Origin: JABJOR01 sp965603075
Lineage (GTDB): Bacteria; Pseudomonadota; Alphaproteobacteria; Rhodospirillales; Casp-alpha2
NCBI GenBank assembly: GCA_965603075.1
Contig: CBFDBO010000013.1
Location: forward strand, 1 to 64,000
Direction of reading: 5' to 3'
DNA: 64,000 nucleotides
In this document: piece by piece, positions 44,936-54,133 of the stretch
How positions within the stretch are numbered: the stretch's first letter is position 1
How the letters are laid out: every line of letters begins with the position of its first letter
Translations under genes and position numbers: made by a program
Notes under the pieces: model-generated
The model's input: the letters and a program-made list of their open reading frames with translations, nothing else
Told to the model about the DNA's origin: nothing
Databases searched by the model: none

Positions 44936-46039
44936 ATGATAAACGATTCTCTTATATTAGGACTTCTTGTTCTAATCGGATTTGCCGGGATGGCCATAAT
45001 GATCATCCGAAATGCACGCGCGCGCCAAAATATCGATGGCGATCTATCCAACGTCTTAATATCCATGCAAGAGACATCCGAAAGATTGGGAACAACCCAA
45101 ACGGTATTGGCAGATCGTGTGCAACAAGGGCAAGCCCAATTAAATCAGCGTCTGGATAGCCTGCAAAACCGTTTGGGTGATAGTCTTGCCAAACAAACGG
45201 AGAAAACCGGGGACAGCCTTAAATCTTTACATGAACGCTTGGCCGTAATCGATGCGGCCCAGAAAAATATTACCGATCTATCCCAGCAAATGGTTGGCTT
45301 GCAGGATATCTTATCCAATAAACAAGCCCGTGGGGCTTTTGGTGAAATTCAGCTCAATGATTTGGTGACCAGTATTTTGCCGCCCAATGCCTACGAGTTT
45401 CAATCGACCCTCTCCAACGGTAAAAGACCTGATTGTATGTTGTTACTACCTTTGCCGCCGGGATCCATCGCCATTGATGCTAAATTTCCATTAGATTCCT
45501 ACGAAGCCCTTCGCAATGCTAAGGATGATGTTGCAAAGTTACATGCTACACGTTCATTTTCGTCAGATGTAAAAAAGCACGTGGTTGCCATCTCTGAGAA
45601 ATACATTCTTCCCGGTGAAACGGCTGAATCAGCCCTTATGTTTTTACCCTCAGAAGCGGTCTATGCCGAATTGCACGCCAATTTCCGCAACGTGATTGAA
45701 GAAAGTTATAAGCGTCGTGTATGGATCGTCTCTCCAACCACATTAATGGCAACACTCAATACAGTTCGCGCAGTATTAAAAGATGCCCGCATGAAAGAAC
45801 AAGCCGGATTAATTCAAGAACAGGTATTGAAAATGATGGGCGACGTCGTCCGGTTGGATGATCGCGTGGGTAAATTACGAACCCACTTTAATCAAGCTGA
45901 AAAAGATATTATTGATATCGAAACATCTTCTAAAAAAATCTCGTCCCATGGGAATAAGATAGAGGCCATGCAGCTTGGCAACGACGCCTCTCCGGCTGAG
46001 GAATTAACCCCTCCTTCTCCGGTCTTACCGAATGCCTAA
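44936..46039 (+). CDS. rmuC: DNA recombination protein RmuC
   Basis: This 367-aa RmuC protein has an N-terminal membrane segment (about 6-22), a coiled coil (about 35-125), and the RmuC core with ARGAFGEIQLNDLVTSILPP, SIAIDAKFPLDSYEAL and SPTTLMATLNTVRAVLKD. The core resembles PD-(D/E)XK nucleases, and Escherichia coli mutants show altered inverted-repeat recombination. Biochemical activity remains unproven. The last eight bases overlap the next gene, an SLC13-type transporter. Confidence 0.92.
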   Translation: MINDSLILGLLVLIGFAGMAIMIIRNARARQNIDGDLSNVLISMQETSERLGTTQTVLADRVQQGQAQLNQRLDSLQNRLGDSLAKQTEKTGDSLKSLHERLAVIDAAQKNITDLSQQMVGLQDILSNKQARGAFGEIQLNDLVTSILPPNAYEFQSTLSNGKRPDCMLLLPLPPGSIAIDAKFPLDSYEALRNAKDDVAKLHATRSFSSDVKKHVVAISEKYILPGETAESALMFLPSEAVYAELHANFRNVIEESYKRRVWIVSPTTLMATLNTVRAVLKDARMKEQAGLIQEQVLKMMGDVVRLDDRVGKLRTHFNQAEKDIIDIETSSKKISSHGNKIEAMQLGNDASPAEELTPPSPVLPNA

Positions 46040-47429
46040 TCTAGCAAAACCATCACACATTATTGCCATTTGCAGCAGCATGGCCGCCATCATACTATTC
46101 TTTATGCCTTCCCCTGAGGGCTTTAACCCCTTTGCCTTTCAGGGTGCGGCACTTGCCTTATTCTGTATTGGCTTATATGCAACCGGGGCCTTGCCAGAAG
46201 CCTTCACCGCCATGACGTTTTTTGCTTTGGCTATGTTGTTGGAAATCGCCCCTGCCAACATTGTATTTTCGGGCTTTGAATCCCCCGCCTTTTGGTTGGT
46301 TCTGGGTGGGTTTGTCGTCGGTATAGCCGTCAATAAAACCGGTCTTGGTGTACGCATCGCTGACAGTGCCATTTCAAAATTTGGCACGCAATATCATTTC
46401 CTAGTAGCCGGACTAATCATCACTGGAATTGCGCTGTCATTTGTCATGCCATCCACAATGGGGAGAGAAATCCTGTTAATCCCCATTGTGGTACTGCTAA
46501 CAGAACGATTAGGCTATGACGTTGGCTCCCCGGAGAAAACAGGTCTCATCATGGCTGCTGCGATAGGTACATGGTTACCCGCTGCGGCCATCTTACCAGC
46601 CAATGTTCCCAATATGATTATCACCGGCATGGCAGAATCGCTCTATGGCGAAGTCTTTCAATATGGTGAGTATTTATTATTACATTTTCCCGTAACCGGA
46701 TTTCTACGCGCGATTATCATCTTCGGTGTCATTATTATTTTATTTCCAAAGTCCCGCTCTGAACGTGTTCAAGCAACCAATGATGAAAAGTCAGATCAAC
46801 GAAAAGATCGTTCGGGTCAGAACCTGTTATCTGTCATTTTAATTTTGACGCTGGCTTTGTGGGCGACAGATTTTATCCACCATATATCACCCGCATGGAT
46901 CGCCCTTGGTGCTGCTGTTATCTGCCTGATACCTGCCCTCAAATTGGTATCCATGAAAGAATTCAGCTCTATGAACGTTAGCATGCTGATATACCTAGCC
47001 GCTATTTTCAGCCTTGGCCCCCTGATCGATTATTCCGGTGCCGGACAATTGCTCGGCCATTTGGTTTTGAAGGTCTTACCCCTTCAAACAGGTGCCGATT
47101 TTAACAATTTTTTATCCCTCGTGGGTTTAGGTGCCGCTACGGGTGTAGCCTCCACCGCCCCTGGTGTAGGCGCGGTGCTAGGCCCCCTCAGTCAGGATTT
47201 AGCAATCGCTTCGGGATTACCTTTAAGAACTATTCTGATGAGCTATGTTGTTGGATATTCAATGGTTTTGATGCCCTATCAAGTACCGCCGCTCATTATC
47301 GCCATGCAACTTGGCGGTGTTTCTTTACGAGACGGTACAAAAATCACCTTAACAATTGTTGCAATTTCATTTGTTGTGCTTATGCCGATAAATTACCTGT
47401 GGTGGAACTGGCTTGGAATGTTTAACTAA
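46032..47429 (+). CDS. SLC13/DASS family anion transporter
   Basis: This 465-aa inner-membrane permease with about 11-12 hydrophobic segments resembles divalent anion:sodium symporters (CitT/SdcS/arsenite permease fold). The two pseudo-repeat signatures are in the hairpins near VMPSTMGREILLIP (about 136-149) and ASTAPGVGAVLGPLSQD (about 374-390), where the Ser-Asn-Thr motif of dicarboxylate carriers is replaced by PSTMG and STAPG. The substrate is therefore uncertain; a dicarboxylate or sulfate-like anion is possible. It overlaps rmuC by eight bases with no obvious functional link. Confidence 0.8.
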   Translation: MPNLAKPSHIIAICSSMAAIILFFMPSPEGFNPFAFQGAALALFCIGLYATGALPEAFTAMTFFALAMLLEIAPANIVFSGFESPAFWLVLGGFVVGIAVNKTGLGVRIADSAISKFGTQYHFLVAGLIITGIALSFVMPSTMGREILLIPIVVLLTERLGYDVGSPEKTGLIMAAAIGTWLPAAAILPANVPNMIITGMAESLYGEVFQYGEYLLLHFPVTGFLRAIIIFGVIIILFPKSRSERVQATNDEKSDQRKDRSGQNLLSVILILTLALWATDFIHHISPAWIALGAAVICLIPALKLVSMKEFSSMNVSMLIYLAAIFSLGPLIDYSGAGQLLGHLVLKVLPLQTGADFNNFLSLVGLGAATGVASTAPGVGAVLGPLSQDLAIASGLPLRTILMSYVVGYSMVLMPYQVPPLIIAMQLGGVSLRDGTKITLTIVAISFVVLMPINYLWWNWLGMFN

Positions 47430-47525
47430 ACCTATACGCAACCAACAACACTTGTATATCTGGTCCACCCAACTACCTTATGGTAGAATAGTATATAATG
47501 ATTGCTACACTAGGGAGATAAGATA

Positions 47526-48497
47526 ATGGATATGGTTTTAGAAGGTTCGACAATATTCTTCATTGTCTTCGTCGTTCTGGGCCTCGCAGTGGTCTTTATG
47601 GGCGTGAAAATTGTCCCTCAGGGTATGGAATATCCTGTTGAGCGATTTGGGAAATATACCAAAACACTAAAACCTGGCCTCCATATCATTGTGCCTTTTG
47701 TGGATCGCATTTCTTATGAGATCAATATGCGCGAGCGGGTGATGGATGTTCCTTCGCAAGAAGTCATTACCAAAGATAACGCTATGGTCGGTGTCGACGG
47801 GGTTATTTTCTTTCAAGTGCTGGATGCGGCCCAAGCTTCTTATGAGGTGAATAATCTTGAAGTTGCTATTTTGAACCTGACCATGACCAACATTCGTACG
47901 GTCATGGGGTCCATGGATCTAGATGAACTTTTATCCCAACGTGACCGGATCAATGATCGTTTGCTCACGGTGGTCGATCAGGCCACCAACCCTTGGGGTG
48001 TGAAAGTCACCCGAATTGAGATTAAGGATATTTCACCGCCACGCGATTTAGTCGAATCCATGGGCCGCCAGATGAAAGCCGAACGTGATAAACGTGCCAA
48101 CATTCTGGAAGCCGAAGGATATAGACAAGCCGCAATCTTAAAAGCCGAAGGCGAAAAACAATCTAACATTTTAGAAGCGGAAGGACGTCGCGAAGCCGCC
48201 TACCGTGACGCCGAAGCCCGTGAGCGTGAAGCCGAGGCCGAAGCCAAAGCAACCGACATGGTCAGCCAAGCCATTACCAGTGGTAATACCCAAGCTATCA
48301 ATTACTTTGTCGCCCAAAAATACATCGACGCCTTTAGCAAGCTTGCCACCTCGCGCAGCGATAAAGTCATCATGATGCCCATGGAGGCCACTGCCATGCT
48401 AAGCTCGCTTGGTGGTATCGCTGAGATTGGTAAAGAAATATTCTCAAAGAGTGACACCAAATCCAGTGGCAGTGTACCAGACTCTACAAAAGACTAA
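47526..48497 (+). CDS. SPFH/band 7 membrane protein (QmcA-like stomatin)
   Basis: This 323-aa protein has an N-terminal membrane anchor (about 8-28), an SPFH domain (about 35-190, VPQGMEYPVERFGKYTKTLKP), and a long alanine/glutamate-rich coiled coil (about 190-265). Proteins of this type oligomerise into membrane microdomain rings and are often linked to membrane-protease control. GGGAG is placed well ahead of the ATG, and TATAAT at 47494-47499 may be the -10, near a CTACC/GGTAG inverted repeat. The partner NfeD gene follows 36 bases later. Confidence 0.93.
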   Translation: MDMVLEGSTIFFIVFVVLGLAVVFMGVKIVPQGMEYPVERFGKYTKTLKPGLHIIVPFVDRISYEINMRERVMDVPSQEVITKDNAMVGVDGVIFFQVLDAAQASYEVNNLEVAILNLTMTNIRTVMGSMDLDELLSQRDRINDRLLTVVDQATNPWGVKVTRIEIKDISPPRDLVESMGRQMKAERDKRANILEAEGYRQAAILKAEGEKQSNILEAEGRREAAYRDAEAREREAEAEAKATDMVSQAITSGNTQAINYFVAQKYIDAFSKLATSRSDKVIMMPMEATAMLSSLGGIAEIGKEIFSKSDTKSSGSVPDSTKD

Positions 48498-48533
48498 TAA
48501 CGCCGTGGTGCGTTTATGTGAAAGGCTATAATC

Positions 48534-48989
48534 GTGATTGAATTTTTTGAAGGCCTTACCTATTGGCAATGGGGCATTCTGGCTATTGTCTTGGTATTCT
48601 TTGAAATCACCTTACCCGGTGTTATTTTCCTTTGGGTTGGAATAGGTGCGGGCATTACCGGGATTATCTTATCAATATTCCCCGAAATATCGTGGGAGAT
48701 TCAATTCGTCCTATTTGCTACTCTCAGCATCACTGCCAGCATCGCTGGTCGCATGTGGGTCACCCGCAACCCCATACAAACGGACCATCCCAATCTCAAT
48801 CAACGTGAACGCCAACATATTGGACGCACAGCCCCCCTAACCGACCCCATTCTAAATGGTCGCGGCACCCTTCAACTTGATGGCACCATCTGGAAGATCA
48901 AAGGTCCCGATACAGACGCCGGACAAACGGTACAAGTGGTTGACACAGAGGGCACGACGTTGATTGTTGAATTAACAAGCGATGACTAA
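48534..48989 (+). CDS. NfeD family membrane protein (short form)
   Basis: This 151-aa short NfeD has two to three transmembrane segments (about 10-30, 32-52, 58-76), followed by a soluble OB-fold domain (about 90-150) with GRTAPLTDPILNGRGTLQLDG, typical of NfeD C-termini. NfeD and stomatin/SPFH genes are nearly always paired, and the OB domain probably contacts the SPFH protein encoded just upstream. It lacks the ClpP-like serine protease domain of long NfeD proteins. Confidence 0.92.
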   Translation: MIEFFEGLTYWQWGILAIVLVFFEITLPGVIFLWVGIGAGITGIILSIFPEISWEIQFVLFATLSITASIAGRMWVTRNPIQTDHPNLNQRERQHIGRTAPLTDPILNGRGTLQLDGTIWKIKGPDTDAGQTVQVVDTEGTTLIVELTSDD

Positions 48990-49010
48990 TATAAAATTTA
49001 CATGCGAGAT

Positions 49011-49604
49011 CTAAACAGGTCGCCGCGCACGCAGCGCTGTTGATAAGGTTCCTTCATCTAAATAGTCCAGCTCTCCTCCCACGGGAACACCGTGAGCGAG
49101 CGCGGTTACTTTGACAAGGCTAGCGGTTAAACGTTCCGCGATGTAGTGAGAGGTGGTTTGCCCGTCTACTGTGGCGCTAAGGGCCAGGATAACTTCCGCA
49201 ATGCCCTCTTTATTAGCGCGGCCAACCAGTCCCGGAATATTTAAATCCTCTGGTCCTACGCCATCAAGAGCTGACAGTGTCCCCCCCAGTACATGATACG
49301 CCCCCCGAAACACACCTGTGCGTTCCAGCGCCCAAAGGTCGGCGACGTCTTCGACGACGCAGATCAGCGTTTTATCTCGTTTGGGGTTTTCGCAAACGGC
49401 ACAAGGATCATTGGTATCAATATTACCACAGATCGAGCAGGTTCGGATGCCTTCATTCACATCTTCCAAGGCTCTAATCAAAGGTTGCAACAAGCTTTCG
49501 CGCCGTTTGATTAGGTATAATACTACCCGCCTTGCCGAACGCGGTCCCAGTCCCGGCAAGCGGGATAGGTGTTGGACCAACCGTTCAATGGCAGCATCTT
49601 GCAT
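49011..49604 (-). CDS. recR: Recombination mediator RecR
   Basis: This 197-aa DNA repair protein of the RecFOR pathway helps load RecA on gapped DNA. The N-terminal helix-hairpin-helix (LSRLPGLGPRSARR), the four-cysteine zinc finger (C56, C59, C68, C71) and the Toprim domain (LICVVEDVADLWALERTG) are all present. It starts 14 bases downstream of the YbaB gene. In most bacteria dnaX-ybaB-recR form one operon; here dnaX is about 7 kb away. Confidence 0.96.
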   Translation of the reverse strand: MQDAAIERLVQHLSRLPGLGPRSARRVVLYLIKRRESLLQPLIRALEDVNEGIRTCSICGNIDTNDPCAVCENPKRDKTLICVVEDVADLWALERTGVFRGAYHVLGGTLSALDGVGPEDLNIPGLVGRANKEGIAEVILALSATVDGQTTSHYIAERLTASLVKVTALAHGVPVGGELDYLDEGTLSTALRARRPV

Positions 49605-49618
49605 AAGTGAATGCTCCT

Positions 49619-49942
49619 TTAGAAGGGCAGTTCCATACCGGGAGGTAATTCAAGCCCCCCCGTTAATTCAGACATTTTTTCTTTATTAATGGCTTCTGAT
49701 TTTGTTTTGGCATCATTGATAGCCGCAACGATCAAATCTTCCAGCATGTCTGCGTCACCTTCACCAACTAACGATGGGTCAATTTTACAGCTTTTCGCCG
49801 CCCCTTTGCCCGTCAAGGTGACCTCCACCATGCCACCACCAGACGCGCCAGTGACTTCTATGTTTTCCAGTTCAGCTTGCATACTCTGCATGCGAGCCTG
49901 CATTTCCTGCGCCTGTTTCATCATTTTGCCCATATTCATCAT
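49619..49942 (-). CDS. YbaB/EbfC family nucleoid-associated protein
   Basis: This 107-aa YbaB/EbfC protein is a small DNA-binding dimer. It starts with a Met/Gln-rich helix (MGKMMKQAQEMQARMQSMQ), then the conserved GMVEVTLTGKGAAKSCKIDP strand region and LIVAAINDAKTKSE helix. It lies upstream of recR and is co-transcribed with it. The precise cellular role (nucleoid organisation or regulation) is not settled for the family. Confidence 0.94.
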   Translation of the reverse strand: MMNMGKMMKQAQEMQARMQSMQAELENIEVTGASGGGMVEVTLTGKGAAKSCKIDPSLVGEGDADMLEDLIVAAINDAKTKSEAINKEKMSELTGGLELPPGMELPF

Positions 49943-50020
49943 CTTGATACTCCGAATAAAAAAAGAGAGTGTTTATATTGTTCGTTAAAGCCGTGTATAA
50001 CAGGGTTGAGAGGGAGAGTC

Positions 50021-50854
50021 ATGCTACACAATAATTTGTTTGTTTTCGATATTGAAACCGTTCCGGATACATCCGCTGTTGCTAATCTAACAGGCTATGA
50101 GGGAGGCGACCCCGTTGAGCTTCGTTCCGAGCTAGAGCGTTATCATCTAGAAATCACCGATGGCCGCAATGCCTTTCCCCGCCAACCTTTCCATAAGGTC
50201 GTCGCCATTAGCTTTCTAGAGGCTGAAATTGAGCGGGAGGGCATGAACGAGTCCTATGCCTTGCGCGAATTACGATCGGGCGGCGAAGTTGGGGCGGATG
50301 AAAAGGCGCTGGTTCAGGGTTTTTTCAGTTATTTGGAACGCCTTCGCCCTCGCCTTGTTAGTTTCAATGGCCGTGGATTCGATCTATCTGTCTTAAAATA
50401 CCGCGCTATGGTCCATGGTATCAGCGCTCGGTTCCTTTATAGCGACGGGGACAAATGGAACAGTTATACCTCGCGTTACTCCGACGACTGGCACTGTGAT
50501 TTGATGGAAGTCATGTCTGAATACGGGGGGTCCGCTCGTATTAAGCTTAATGAAGTTTGTTCCGTTTTAGGATTTCCCGGCAAATTTGGCGTGGATGGCT
50601 CAAAAGTATCAGAGATGATTGATAATGGTCAGGTTCAAGATGTTCGTGATTATTGCGAAACCGATGTACTCAATACTTATTTGGTTTATTTGCGGCATAT
50701 GCATCATCGCGGTAAACTTAGTACAGAGAGCTACAATCGCTCAATCGCTGACCTGATATCGCTCATTGAAGCCGAGGGTGAAGCCCGCCCGCACCTGGCA
50801 GAGTTTCTTGATGCTTGGGGTTTATCCTCTCAATATACTTTTACGTTGTCGTAG
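50021..50854 (+). CDS. Predicted 3'-5' exonuclease related to the PolB exonuclease domain
   Basis: This 277-aa DEDD-type nuclease belongs to the stand-alone PolB-like exonuclease family. Acidic residues are visible in FVFDIETVPD (D10, E12), FNGRGFDLSVLK (D121) and RDYCETDVLNTYL. I place the start at the ATG at 50021, preceded by GGGAGAG; the longer frame from 49877 runs through the ybaB promoter region and is not coding-like. Proofreading or repair is likely but unproven for this branch. The DJ-1 gene follows three bases later. Confidence 0.9.
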   Translation: MLHNNLFVFDIETVPDTSAVANLTGYEGGDPVELRSELERYHLEITDGRNAFPRQPFHKVVAISFLEAEIEREGMNESYALRELRSGGEVGADEKALVQGFFSYLERLRPRLVSFNGRGFDLSVLKYRAMVHGISARFLYSDGDKWNSYTSRYSDDWHCDLMEVMSEYGGSARIKLNEVCSVLGFPGKFGVDGSKVSEMIDNGQVQDVRDYCETDVLNTYLVYLRHMHHRGKLSTESYNRSIADLISLIEAEGEARPHLAEFLDAWGLSSQYTFTLS

Positions 50855-50857
50855 AAC

Positions 50858-51457
50858 ATGCAAACAATAGGGGCGTTAATTTTTCCGGGTTTTGAATTAC
50901 TCGACTTATTCGGGCCATTGGAAATGTTCGGCTCACTAGAGGATGATTTTAAAATCCATCTGGTCTCACAATCCGATCATGAAATCAAAAGCGGCATGGG
51001 GCCAATTTCCCATGCCGACGCGCTCCTATCTGATGATCATGATTATGATATTTTGCTGATCCCTGGCGGTCCCGGAATTCGTCAACAAATAAACAACGAA
51101 GCCTTGCTGCAATGGCTATGCGAAAAATCTGTCAAAGCTGAACTGGTCGCTTCAGTCTGTACGGGCAGTGCGCTGCTCGCCAAAGCAGGTTTGCTCAATG
51201 GCAGAAGGGCGACCACTAACAAGCTGAGCTTTGATTGGGTAAGCACATATGGCCCCAATGTTCACTGGGAGAAAAAAGCCCGCTGGGTTCATGATGGTCG
51301 CTTTTTTACCTCCTCGGGGGTATCAGCCGGAATTGACATGAGTTTGGCAATTATTGCTCACCTCCATGATATGACCACAGCCGAAAAAGTCGCTTTCTGG
51401 GCTGAATATATATGGAATAAAGAGCCTCAAAACGACCCCTTCGAAAACAATGTATAA
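50858..51457 (+). CDS. DJ-1/PfpI family protein (GATase1-like)
   Basis: This 199-aa class I glutamine amidotransferase-like protein has its nucleophile-elbow cysteine C101 in ASVCTGSALLAKAG, with LLIPGGPGIRQQ before it and FFTSSGVSAGIDMSLAII after it. This is the architecture of isonitrile hydratase (InhA) and of AraC-regulator N-domains, but there is no DNA-binding domain here. The exact reaction is unknown. It probably shares an operon with the exonuclease. Confidence 0.87.
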   Translation: MQTIGALIFPGFELLDLFGPLEMFGSLEDDFKIHLVSQSDHEIKSGMGPISHADALLSDDHDYDILLIPGGPGIRQQINNEALLQWLCEKSVKAELVASVCTGSALLAKAGLLNGRRATTNKLSFDWVSTYGPNVHWEKKARWVHDGRFFTSSGVSAGIDMSLAIIAHLHDMTTAEKVAFWAEYIWNKEPQNDPFENNV

Positions 51458-51546
51458 AATTTGCTAAAACTTACGCCCTAAGCATTTGATTTCTATAATT
51501 ATTTTAAAACTGCATTCAATTATCTTATGATGTTATTATATAAATC

Positions 51547-51574
51547 TTGACGGCGAAGCATGCTGCAATACAAT
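51547..51574 (+). promoter_or_regulatory. Probable promoter of the DUF2336-kinase operon
   Basis: TTGACG (51547-51552) and TACAAT (51569-51574) are separated by 16 bases, the best sigma-70-like pair in the 258-base gap. The predicted start near 51581 leaves a leader of about 135 nt before the TTG start of the DUF2336 gene. The rest of this gap is AT-rich and shows nothing else I can name. Confidence 0.4.
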
Positions 51575-51715
51575 AGTATGAATACTCAATGCAAAGTTTG
51601 GTATTATTTAACATTTGCACACATTTAAACTAAAATTATTACTTAATTTGCTTTATGATGGATTTTCTTCTCTTCGAATTGAGATGATTGTTAATAGGAA
51701 TTTATAGGTATTATC

Positions 51716-52822
51716 TTGGCACCTTTATCAAACAATCCTGAAAATCTTAACAATGTTGAATTTCTTCAGCAATTGGCGATGGAGCGTTCCGAAGAGAGTA
51801 GAAATAAGCTTGTCGCGGTCATTAAGGACCTTCTGGAAGACAGAAATGATTTCCTCACAGACCGCGAAAAAAATTTGATGTTCAAAATCATCGAGACATT
51901 GATCGGCGAAATCGAAGTCTCCTTACGCGTAGAATTAAGCCGTCAATTGGCAACTCATAAAGATGTACCACAACAACTGCTCTCATATTTAGCAAATGAT
52001 GATATCAGCGTTGCTTACCCTGTCTTAACGCAATGTGATCTAATTAATGATCGGGAATTAATCAGCGTAATCCGAAATCGCACAGAAGAATATCAACTTG
52101 CCATCACCATACGCCGTAATATCAGCGAAGAAATTTCGGAAGCATTGGTGGAAACCGGCAACGAAGATGTCATTCTTAATTTGCTTAAAAACAAAGATTG
52201 CAAAATCAAAGAATCGACCATGAATTATTTGGTCGAACAATCTAAACGCTATGACACGTTCCAAGATCCCTTGGTCCATCATCATGAATTAAAACAACAC
52301 ATGGCAGAAAAGCTGTTTACGTGGGTATCCGGTGCATTGCGAAAAGATATAATATCAAAATTTGATTTGCCCCCAGACTTAATAAAAAAATTTATGGACA
52401 CCCCTAACCCACAATCTTTAGAGGACATAAATGACCACACAGAAGATTTACCGGAAGCAACAAAATCACTGATTAAACAATTGAAAGATCAGGATTTGAT
52501 TTCAACTGATGTAATGATATCGGCCCTAAACCAGGGCGAGATTCCTTTATTCCTTGGACTGTTTGTCGAATTAACAAAACTTAACCTCGCCTTTTCAAAA
52601 GATATTATCTTTGATGGTAACGGAGAGGAAATCGCTGTTGCCTGCATTGCAATAGATGCAACAGAGTTTCAATTTCTAACTATATATAAAAAAACACGTA
52701 AAAAAGATGGCCTCAACCGGGAAATAGCGTCTCAGGATCGGGATAATAAATTGCTGACATTTTTCCGCACTATGGAACGAGAAAATGCCATAAAAGCAAT
52801 TGCAACCTGGAATTCACTATAA
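51716..52822 (+). CDS. DUF2336 family protein C
   Basis: This 368-aa third DUF2336 protein of the window is more divergent than the pair at 31-34 kb. HEAT-like features are visible at VELSRQLATHKDVPQQLLSYL and ISVAYPVLTQCDLIND, followed by the family helices INDRELISVIRNRTEEYQLAI and NEDVILNLLKNKDCKIKEST. No membrane segment. The start is TTG at 51716 with AGG seven bases upstream. The histidine-kinase gene begins one base after its stop, so the two are translationally coupled, which suggests they work together. Confidence 0.78.
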   Translation: MAPLSNNPENLNNVEFLQQLAMERSEESRNKLVAVIKDLLEDRNDFLTDREKNLMFKIIETLIGEIEVSLRVELSRQLATHKDVPQQLLSYLANDDISVAYPVLTQCDLINDRELISVIRNRTEEYQLAITIRRNISEEISEALVETGNEDVILNLLKNKDCKIKESTMNYLVEQSKRYDTFQDPLVHHHELKQHMAEKLFTWVSGALRKDIISKFDLPPDLIKKFMDTPNPQSLEDINDHTEDLPEATKSLIKQLKDQDLISTDVMISALNQGEIPLFLGLFVELTKLNLAFSKDIIFDGNGEEIAVACIAIDATEFQFLTIYKKTRKKDGLNREIASQDRDNKLLTFFRTMERENAIKAIATWNSL

Positions 52823-52823
52823 A

Positions 52824-54023
52824 ATGGCCGATAACGATAAAAAGAGCATCAATACGTTGCAAGATAGCCACTTGCCTAGGACAAGACGAAATTGGCCTTC
52901 TATACAAGGTAATGACAAAGAAAGAGCATCTCGGGGCTTATCGCGGCTTGAAGGTATCACACGCTTGATATCTGAAATGGTTTGGGAAATAGATTCGGAA
53001 GGCCGGATCAGCTATATATCAGACCGAGTATTTGAAACACTGGGCTTTCTACCCATTCAAATTATTGGTCAAACTTTCAACGAACTAGGCAGTTTTTATT
53101 CGCAGAACAATGAAGTCGTCACGGTCAATTGGAATAATCCATTTCGTGAAGTCATATTTAAGACCGTTAACAGCAATGATGAAGAAAAAATTCTACTCAT
53201 AAGCGGTATTCCTTATTACGCCCCCGATTCGTGGGATTATGAAGGTGTCTCCGGAACGGCTAGAGATATTACCAATCAGATTAAATCTGAAAATGAATTG
53301 AAAGACGCCCTTAAGAAAGCGGAATGGGCCAATCAGGCAAAAACAGAATTTCTATCAACCATCAGTCATGAATTGCGAACCCCTTTGACATCCATCAAAG
53401 GCAGTATTGGATTAATACAGGGCTTAAAAGCAGATGAATTATCGAAAGAGGTTCTTGGTCTACTAGAAATCACCAATCGTAATAGCGAAACGCTGCTCAC
53501 GCTGATAAATGAAATGTTGGACTACGAAAGAATTTTATCGGGGTTAATGACCATTGAATTATCCTCCAATAATGTTACAGAACTCGTCAGGAATGAAATA
53601 AAACAAATTGAGAATTATTCATCCTCTTTAGATATAAAAATCGATTTAGCCCCAACCGACGATGATTTTATGGCCTTATTAAATGCACATCGCTTTGGCC
53701 AAATATTACGTAACCTTTTGTCTAATGCTGCTAAATTTTCCAACCAAGGTGACGAAATCATAGTCGCAATTAATCGTATTGGTAAGAACATCTCTATTAG
53801 CGTTACGGATCATGGTGTCGGTATTAGCGATGAGGATAAACCAAAGATATTCGAGAGATTTATCCAGGCTGATTCATCCGATTCTCGCAAATACAACGGT
53901 TCTGGTCTGGGTTTGTCCATATCCAAAGCATTGACCTTATCTATGGGTGGTAATATTTCGTTTACATCGGAAGTTGGCAAAGGATCTGTATTCACTGTTG
54001 AGTTTCCAGAAGCCACCGGATAA
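52824..54023 (+). CDS. Soluble PAS domain histidine kinase
   Basis: This 399-aa cytoplasmic sensor kinase has a PAS/PAC domain at about 45-155 (MVWEIDSEGRISYISDRVFE), a short coiled coil, the HisKA domain with phosphoacceptor H182 (ISHELRTPLTSIKGS) and an HATPase_c domain with the N box (ILRNLLSNAAKFS), the G1 box (DHGVGISDEDK) and the G2 box (GSGLGLSISKAL). All ATP-binding boxes are intact. There is no transmembrane segment and no attached receiver. No response regulator is adjacent, so it is an orphan kinase. I chose the ATG at 52824, one base after the DUF2336 stop; a TTG at 52800 is the alternative. Confidence 0.93.
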   Translation: MADNDKKSINTLQDSHLPRTRRNWPSIQGNDKERASRGLSRLEGITRLISEMVWEIDSEGRISYISDRVFETLGFLPIQIIGQTFNELGSFYSQNNEVVTVNWNNPFREVIFKTVNSNDEEKILLISGIPYYAPDSWDYEGVSGTARDITNQIKSENELKDALKKAEWANQAKTEFLSTISHELRTPLTSIKGSIGLIQGLKADELSKEVLGLLEITNRNSETLLTLINEMLDYERILSGLMTIELSSNNVTELVRNEIKQIENYSSSLDIKIDLAPTDDDFMALLNAHRFGQILRNLLSNAAKFSNQGDEIIVAINRIGKNISISVTDHGVGISDEDKPKIFERFIQADSSDSRKYNGSGLGLSISKALTLSMGGNISFTSEVGKGSVFTVEFPEATG

Positions 54024-54133
54024 GAATAACCTCTCTGAAATTAAATACAGGTAGACAGGCCCTGCAAAGCGATTGATATTTCAATCACGGTATTACACTT
54101 GTTCTTTTGTATATATTTTGGGGAATGATCTTA

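Noticed and set aside
49877..50020. Upstream extension of the PolB-like exonuclease
   Set aside because: This stretch is antisense to the start of ybaB and lacks family similarity; the ATG at 50021 has a strong GGGAGAG site.
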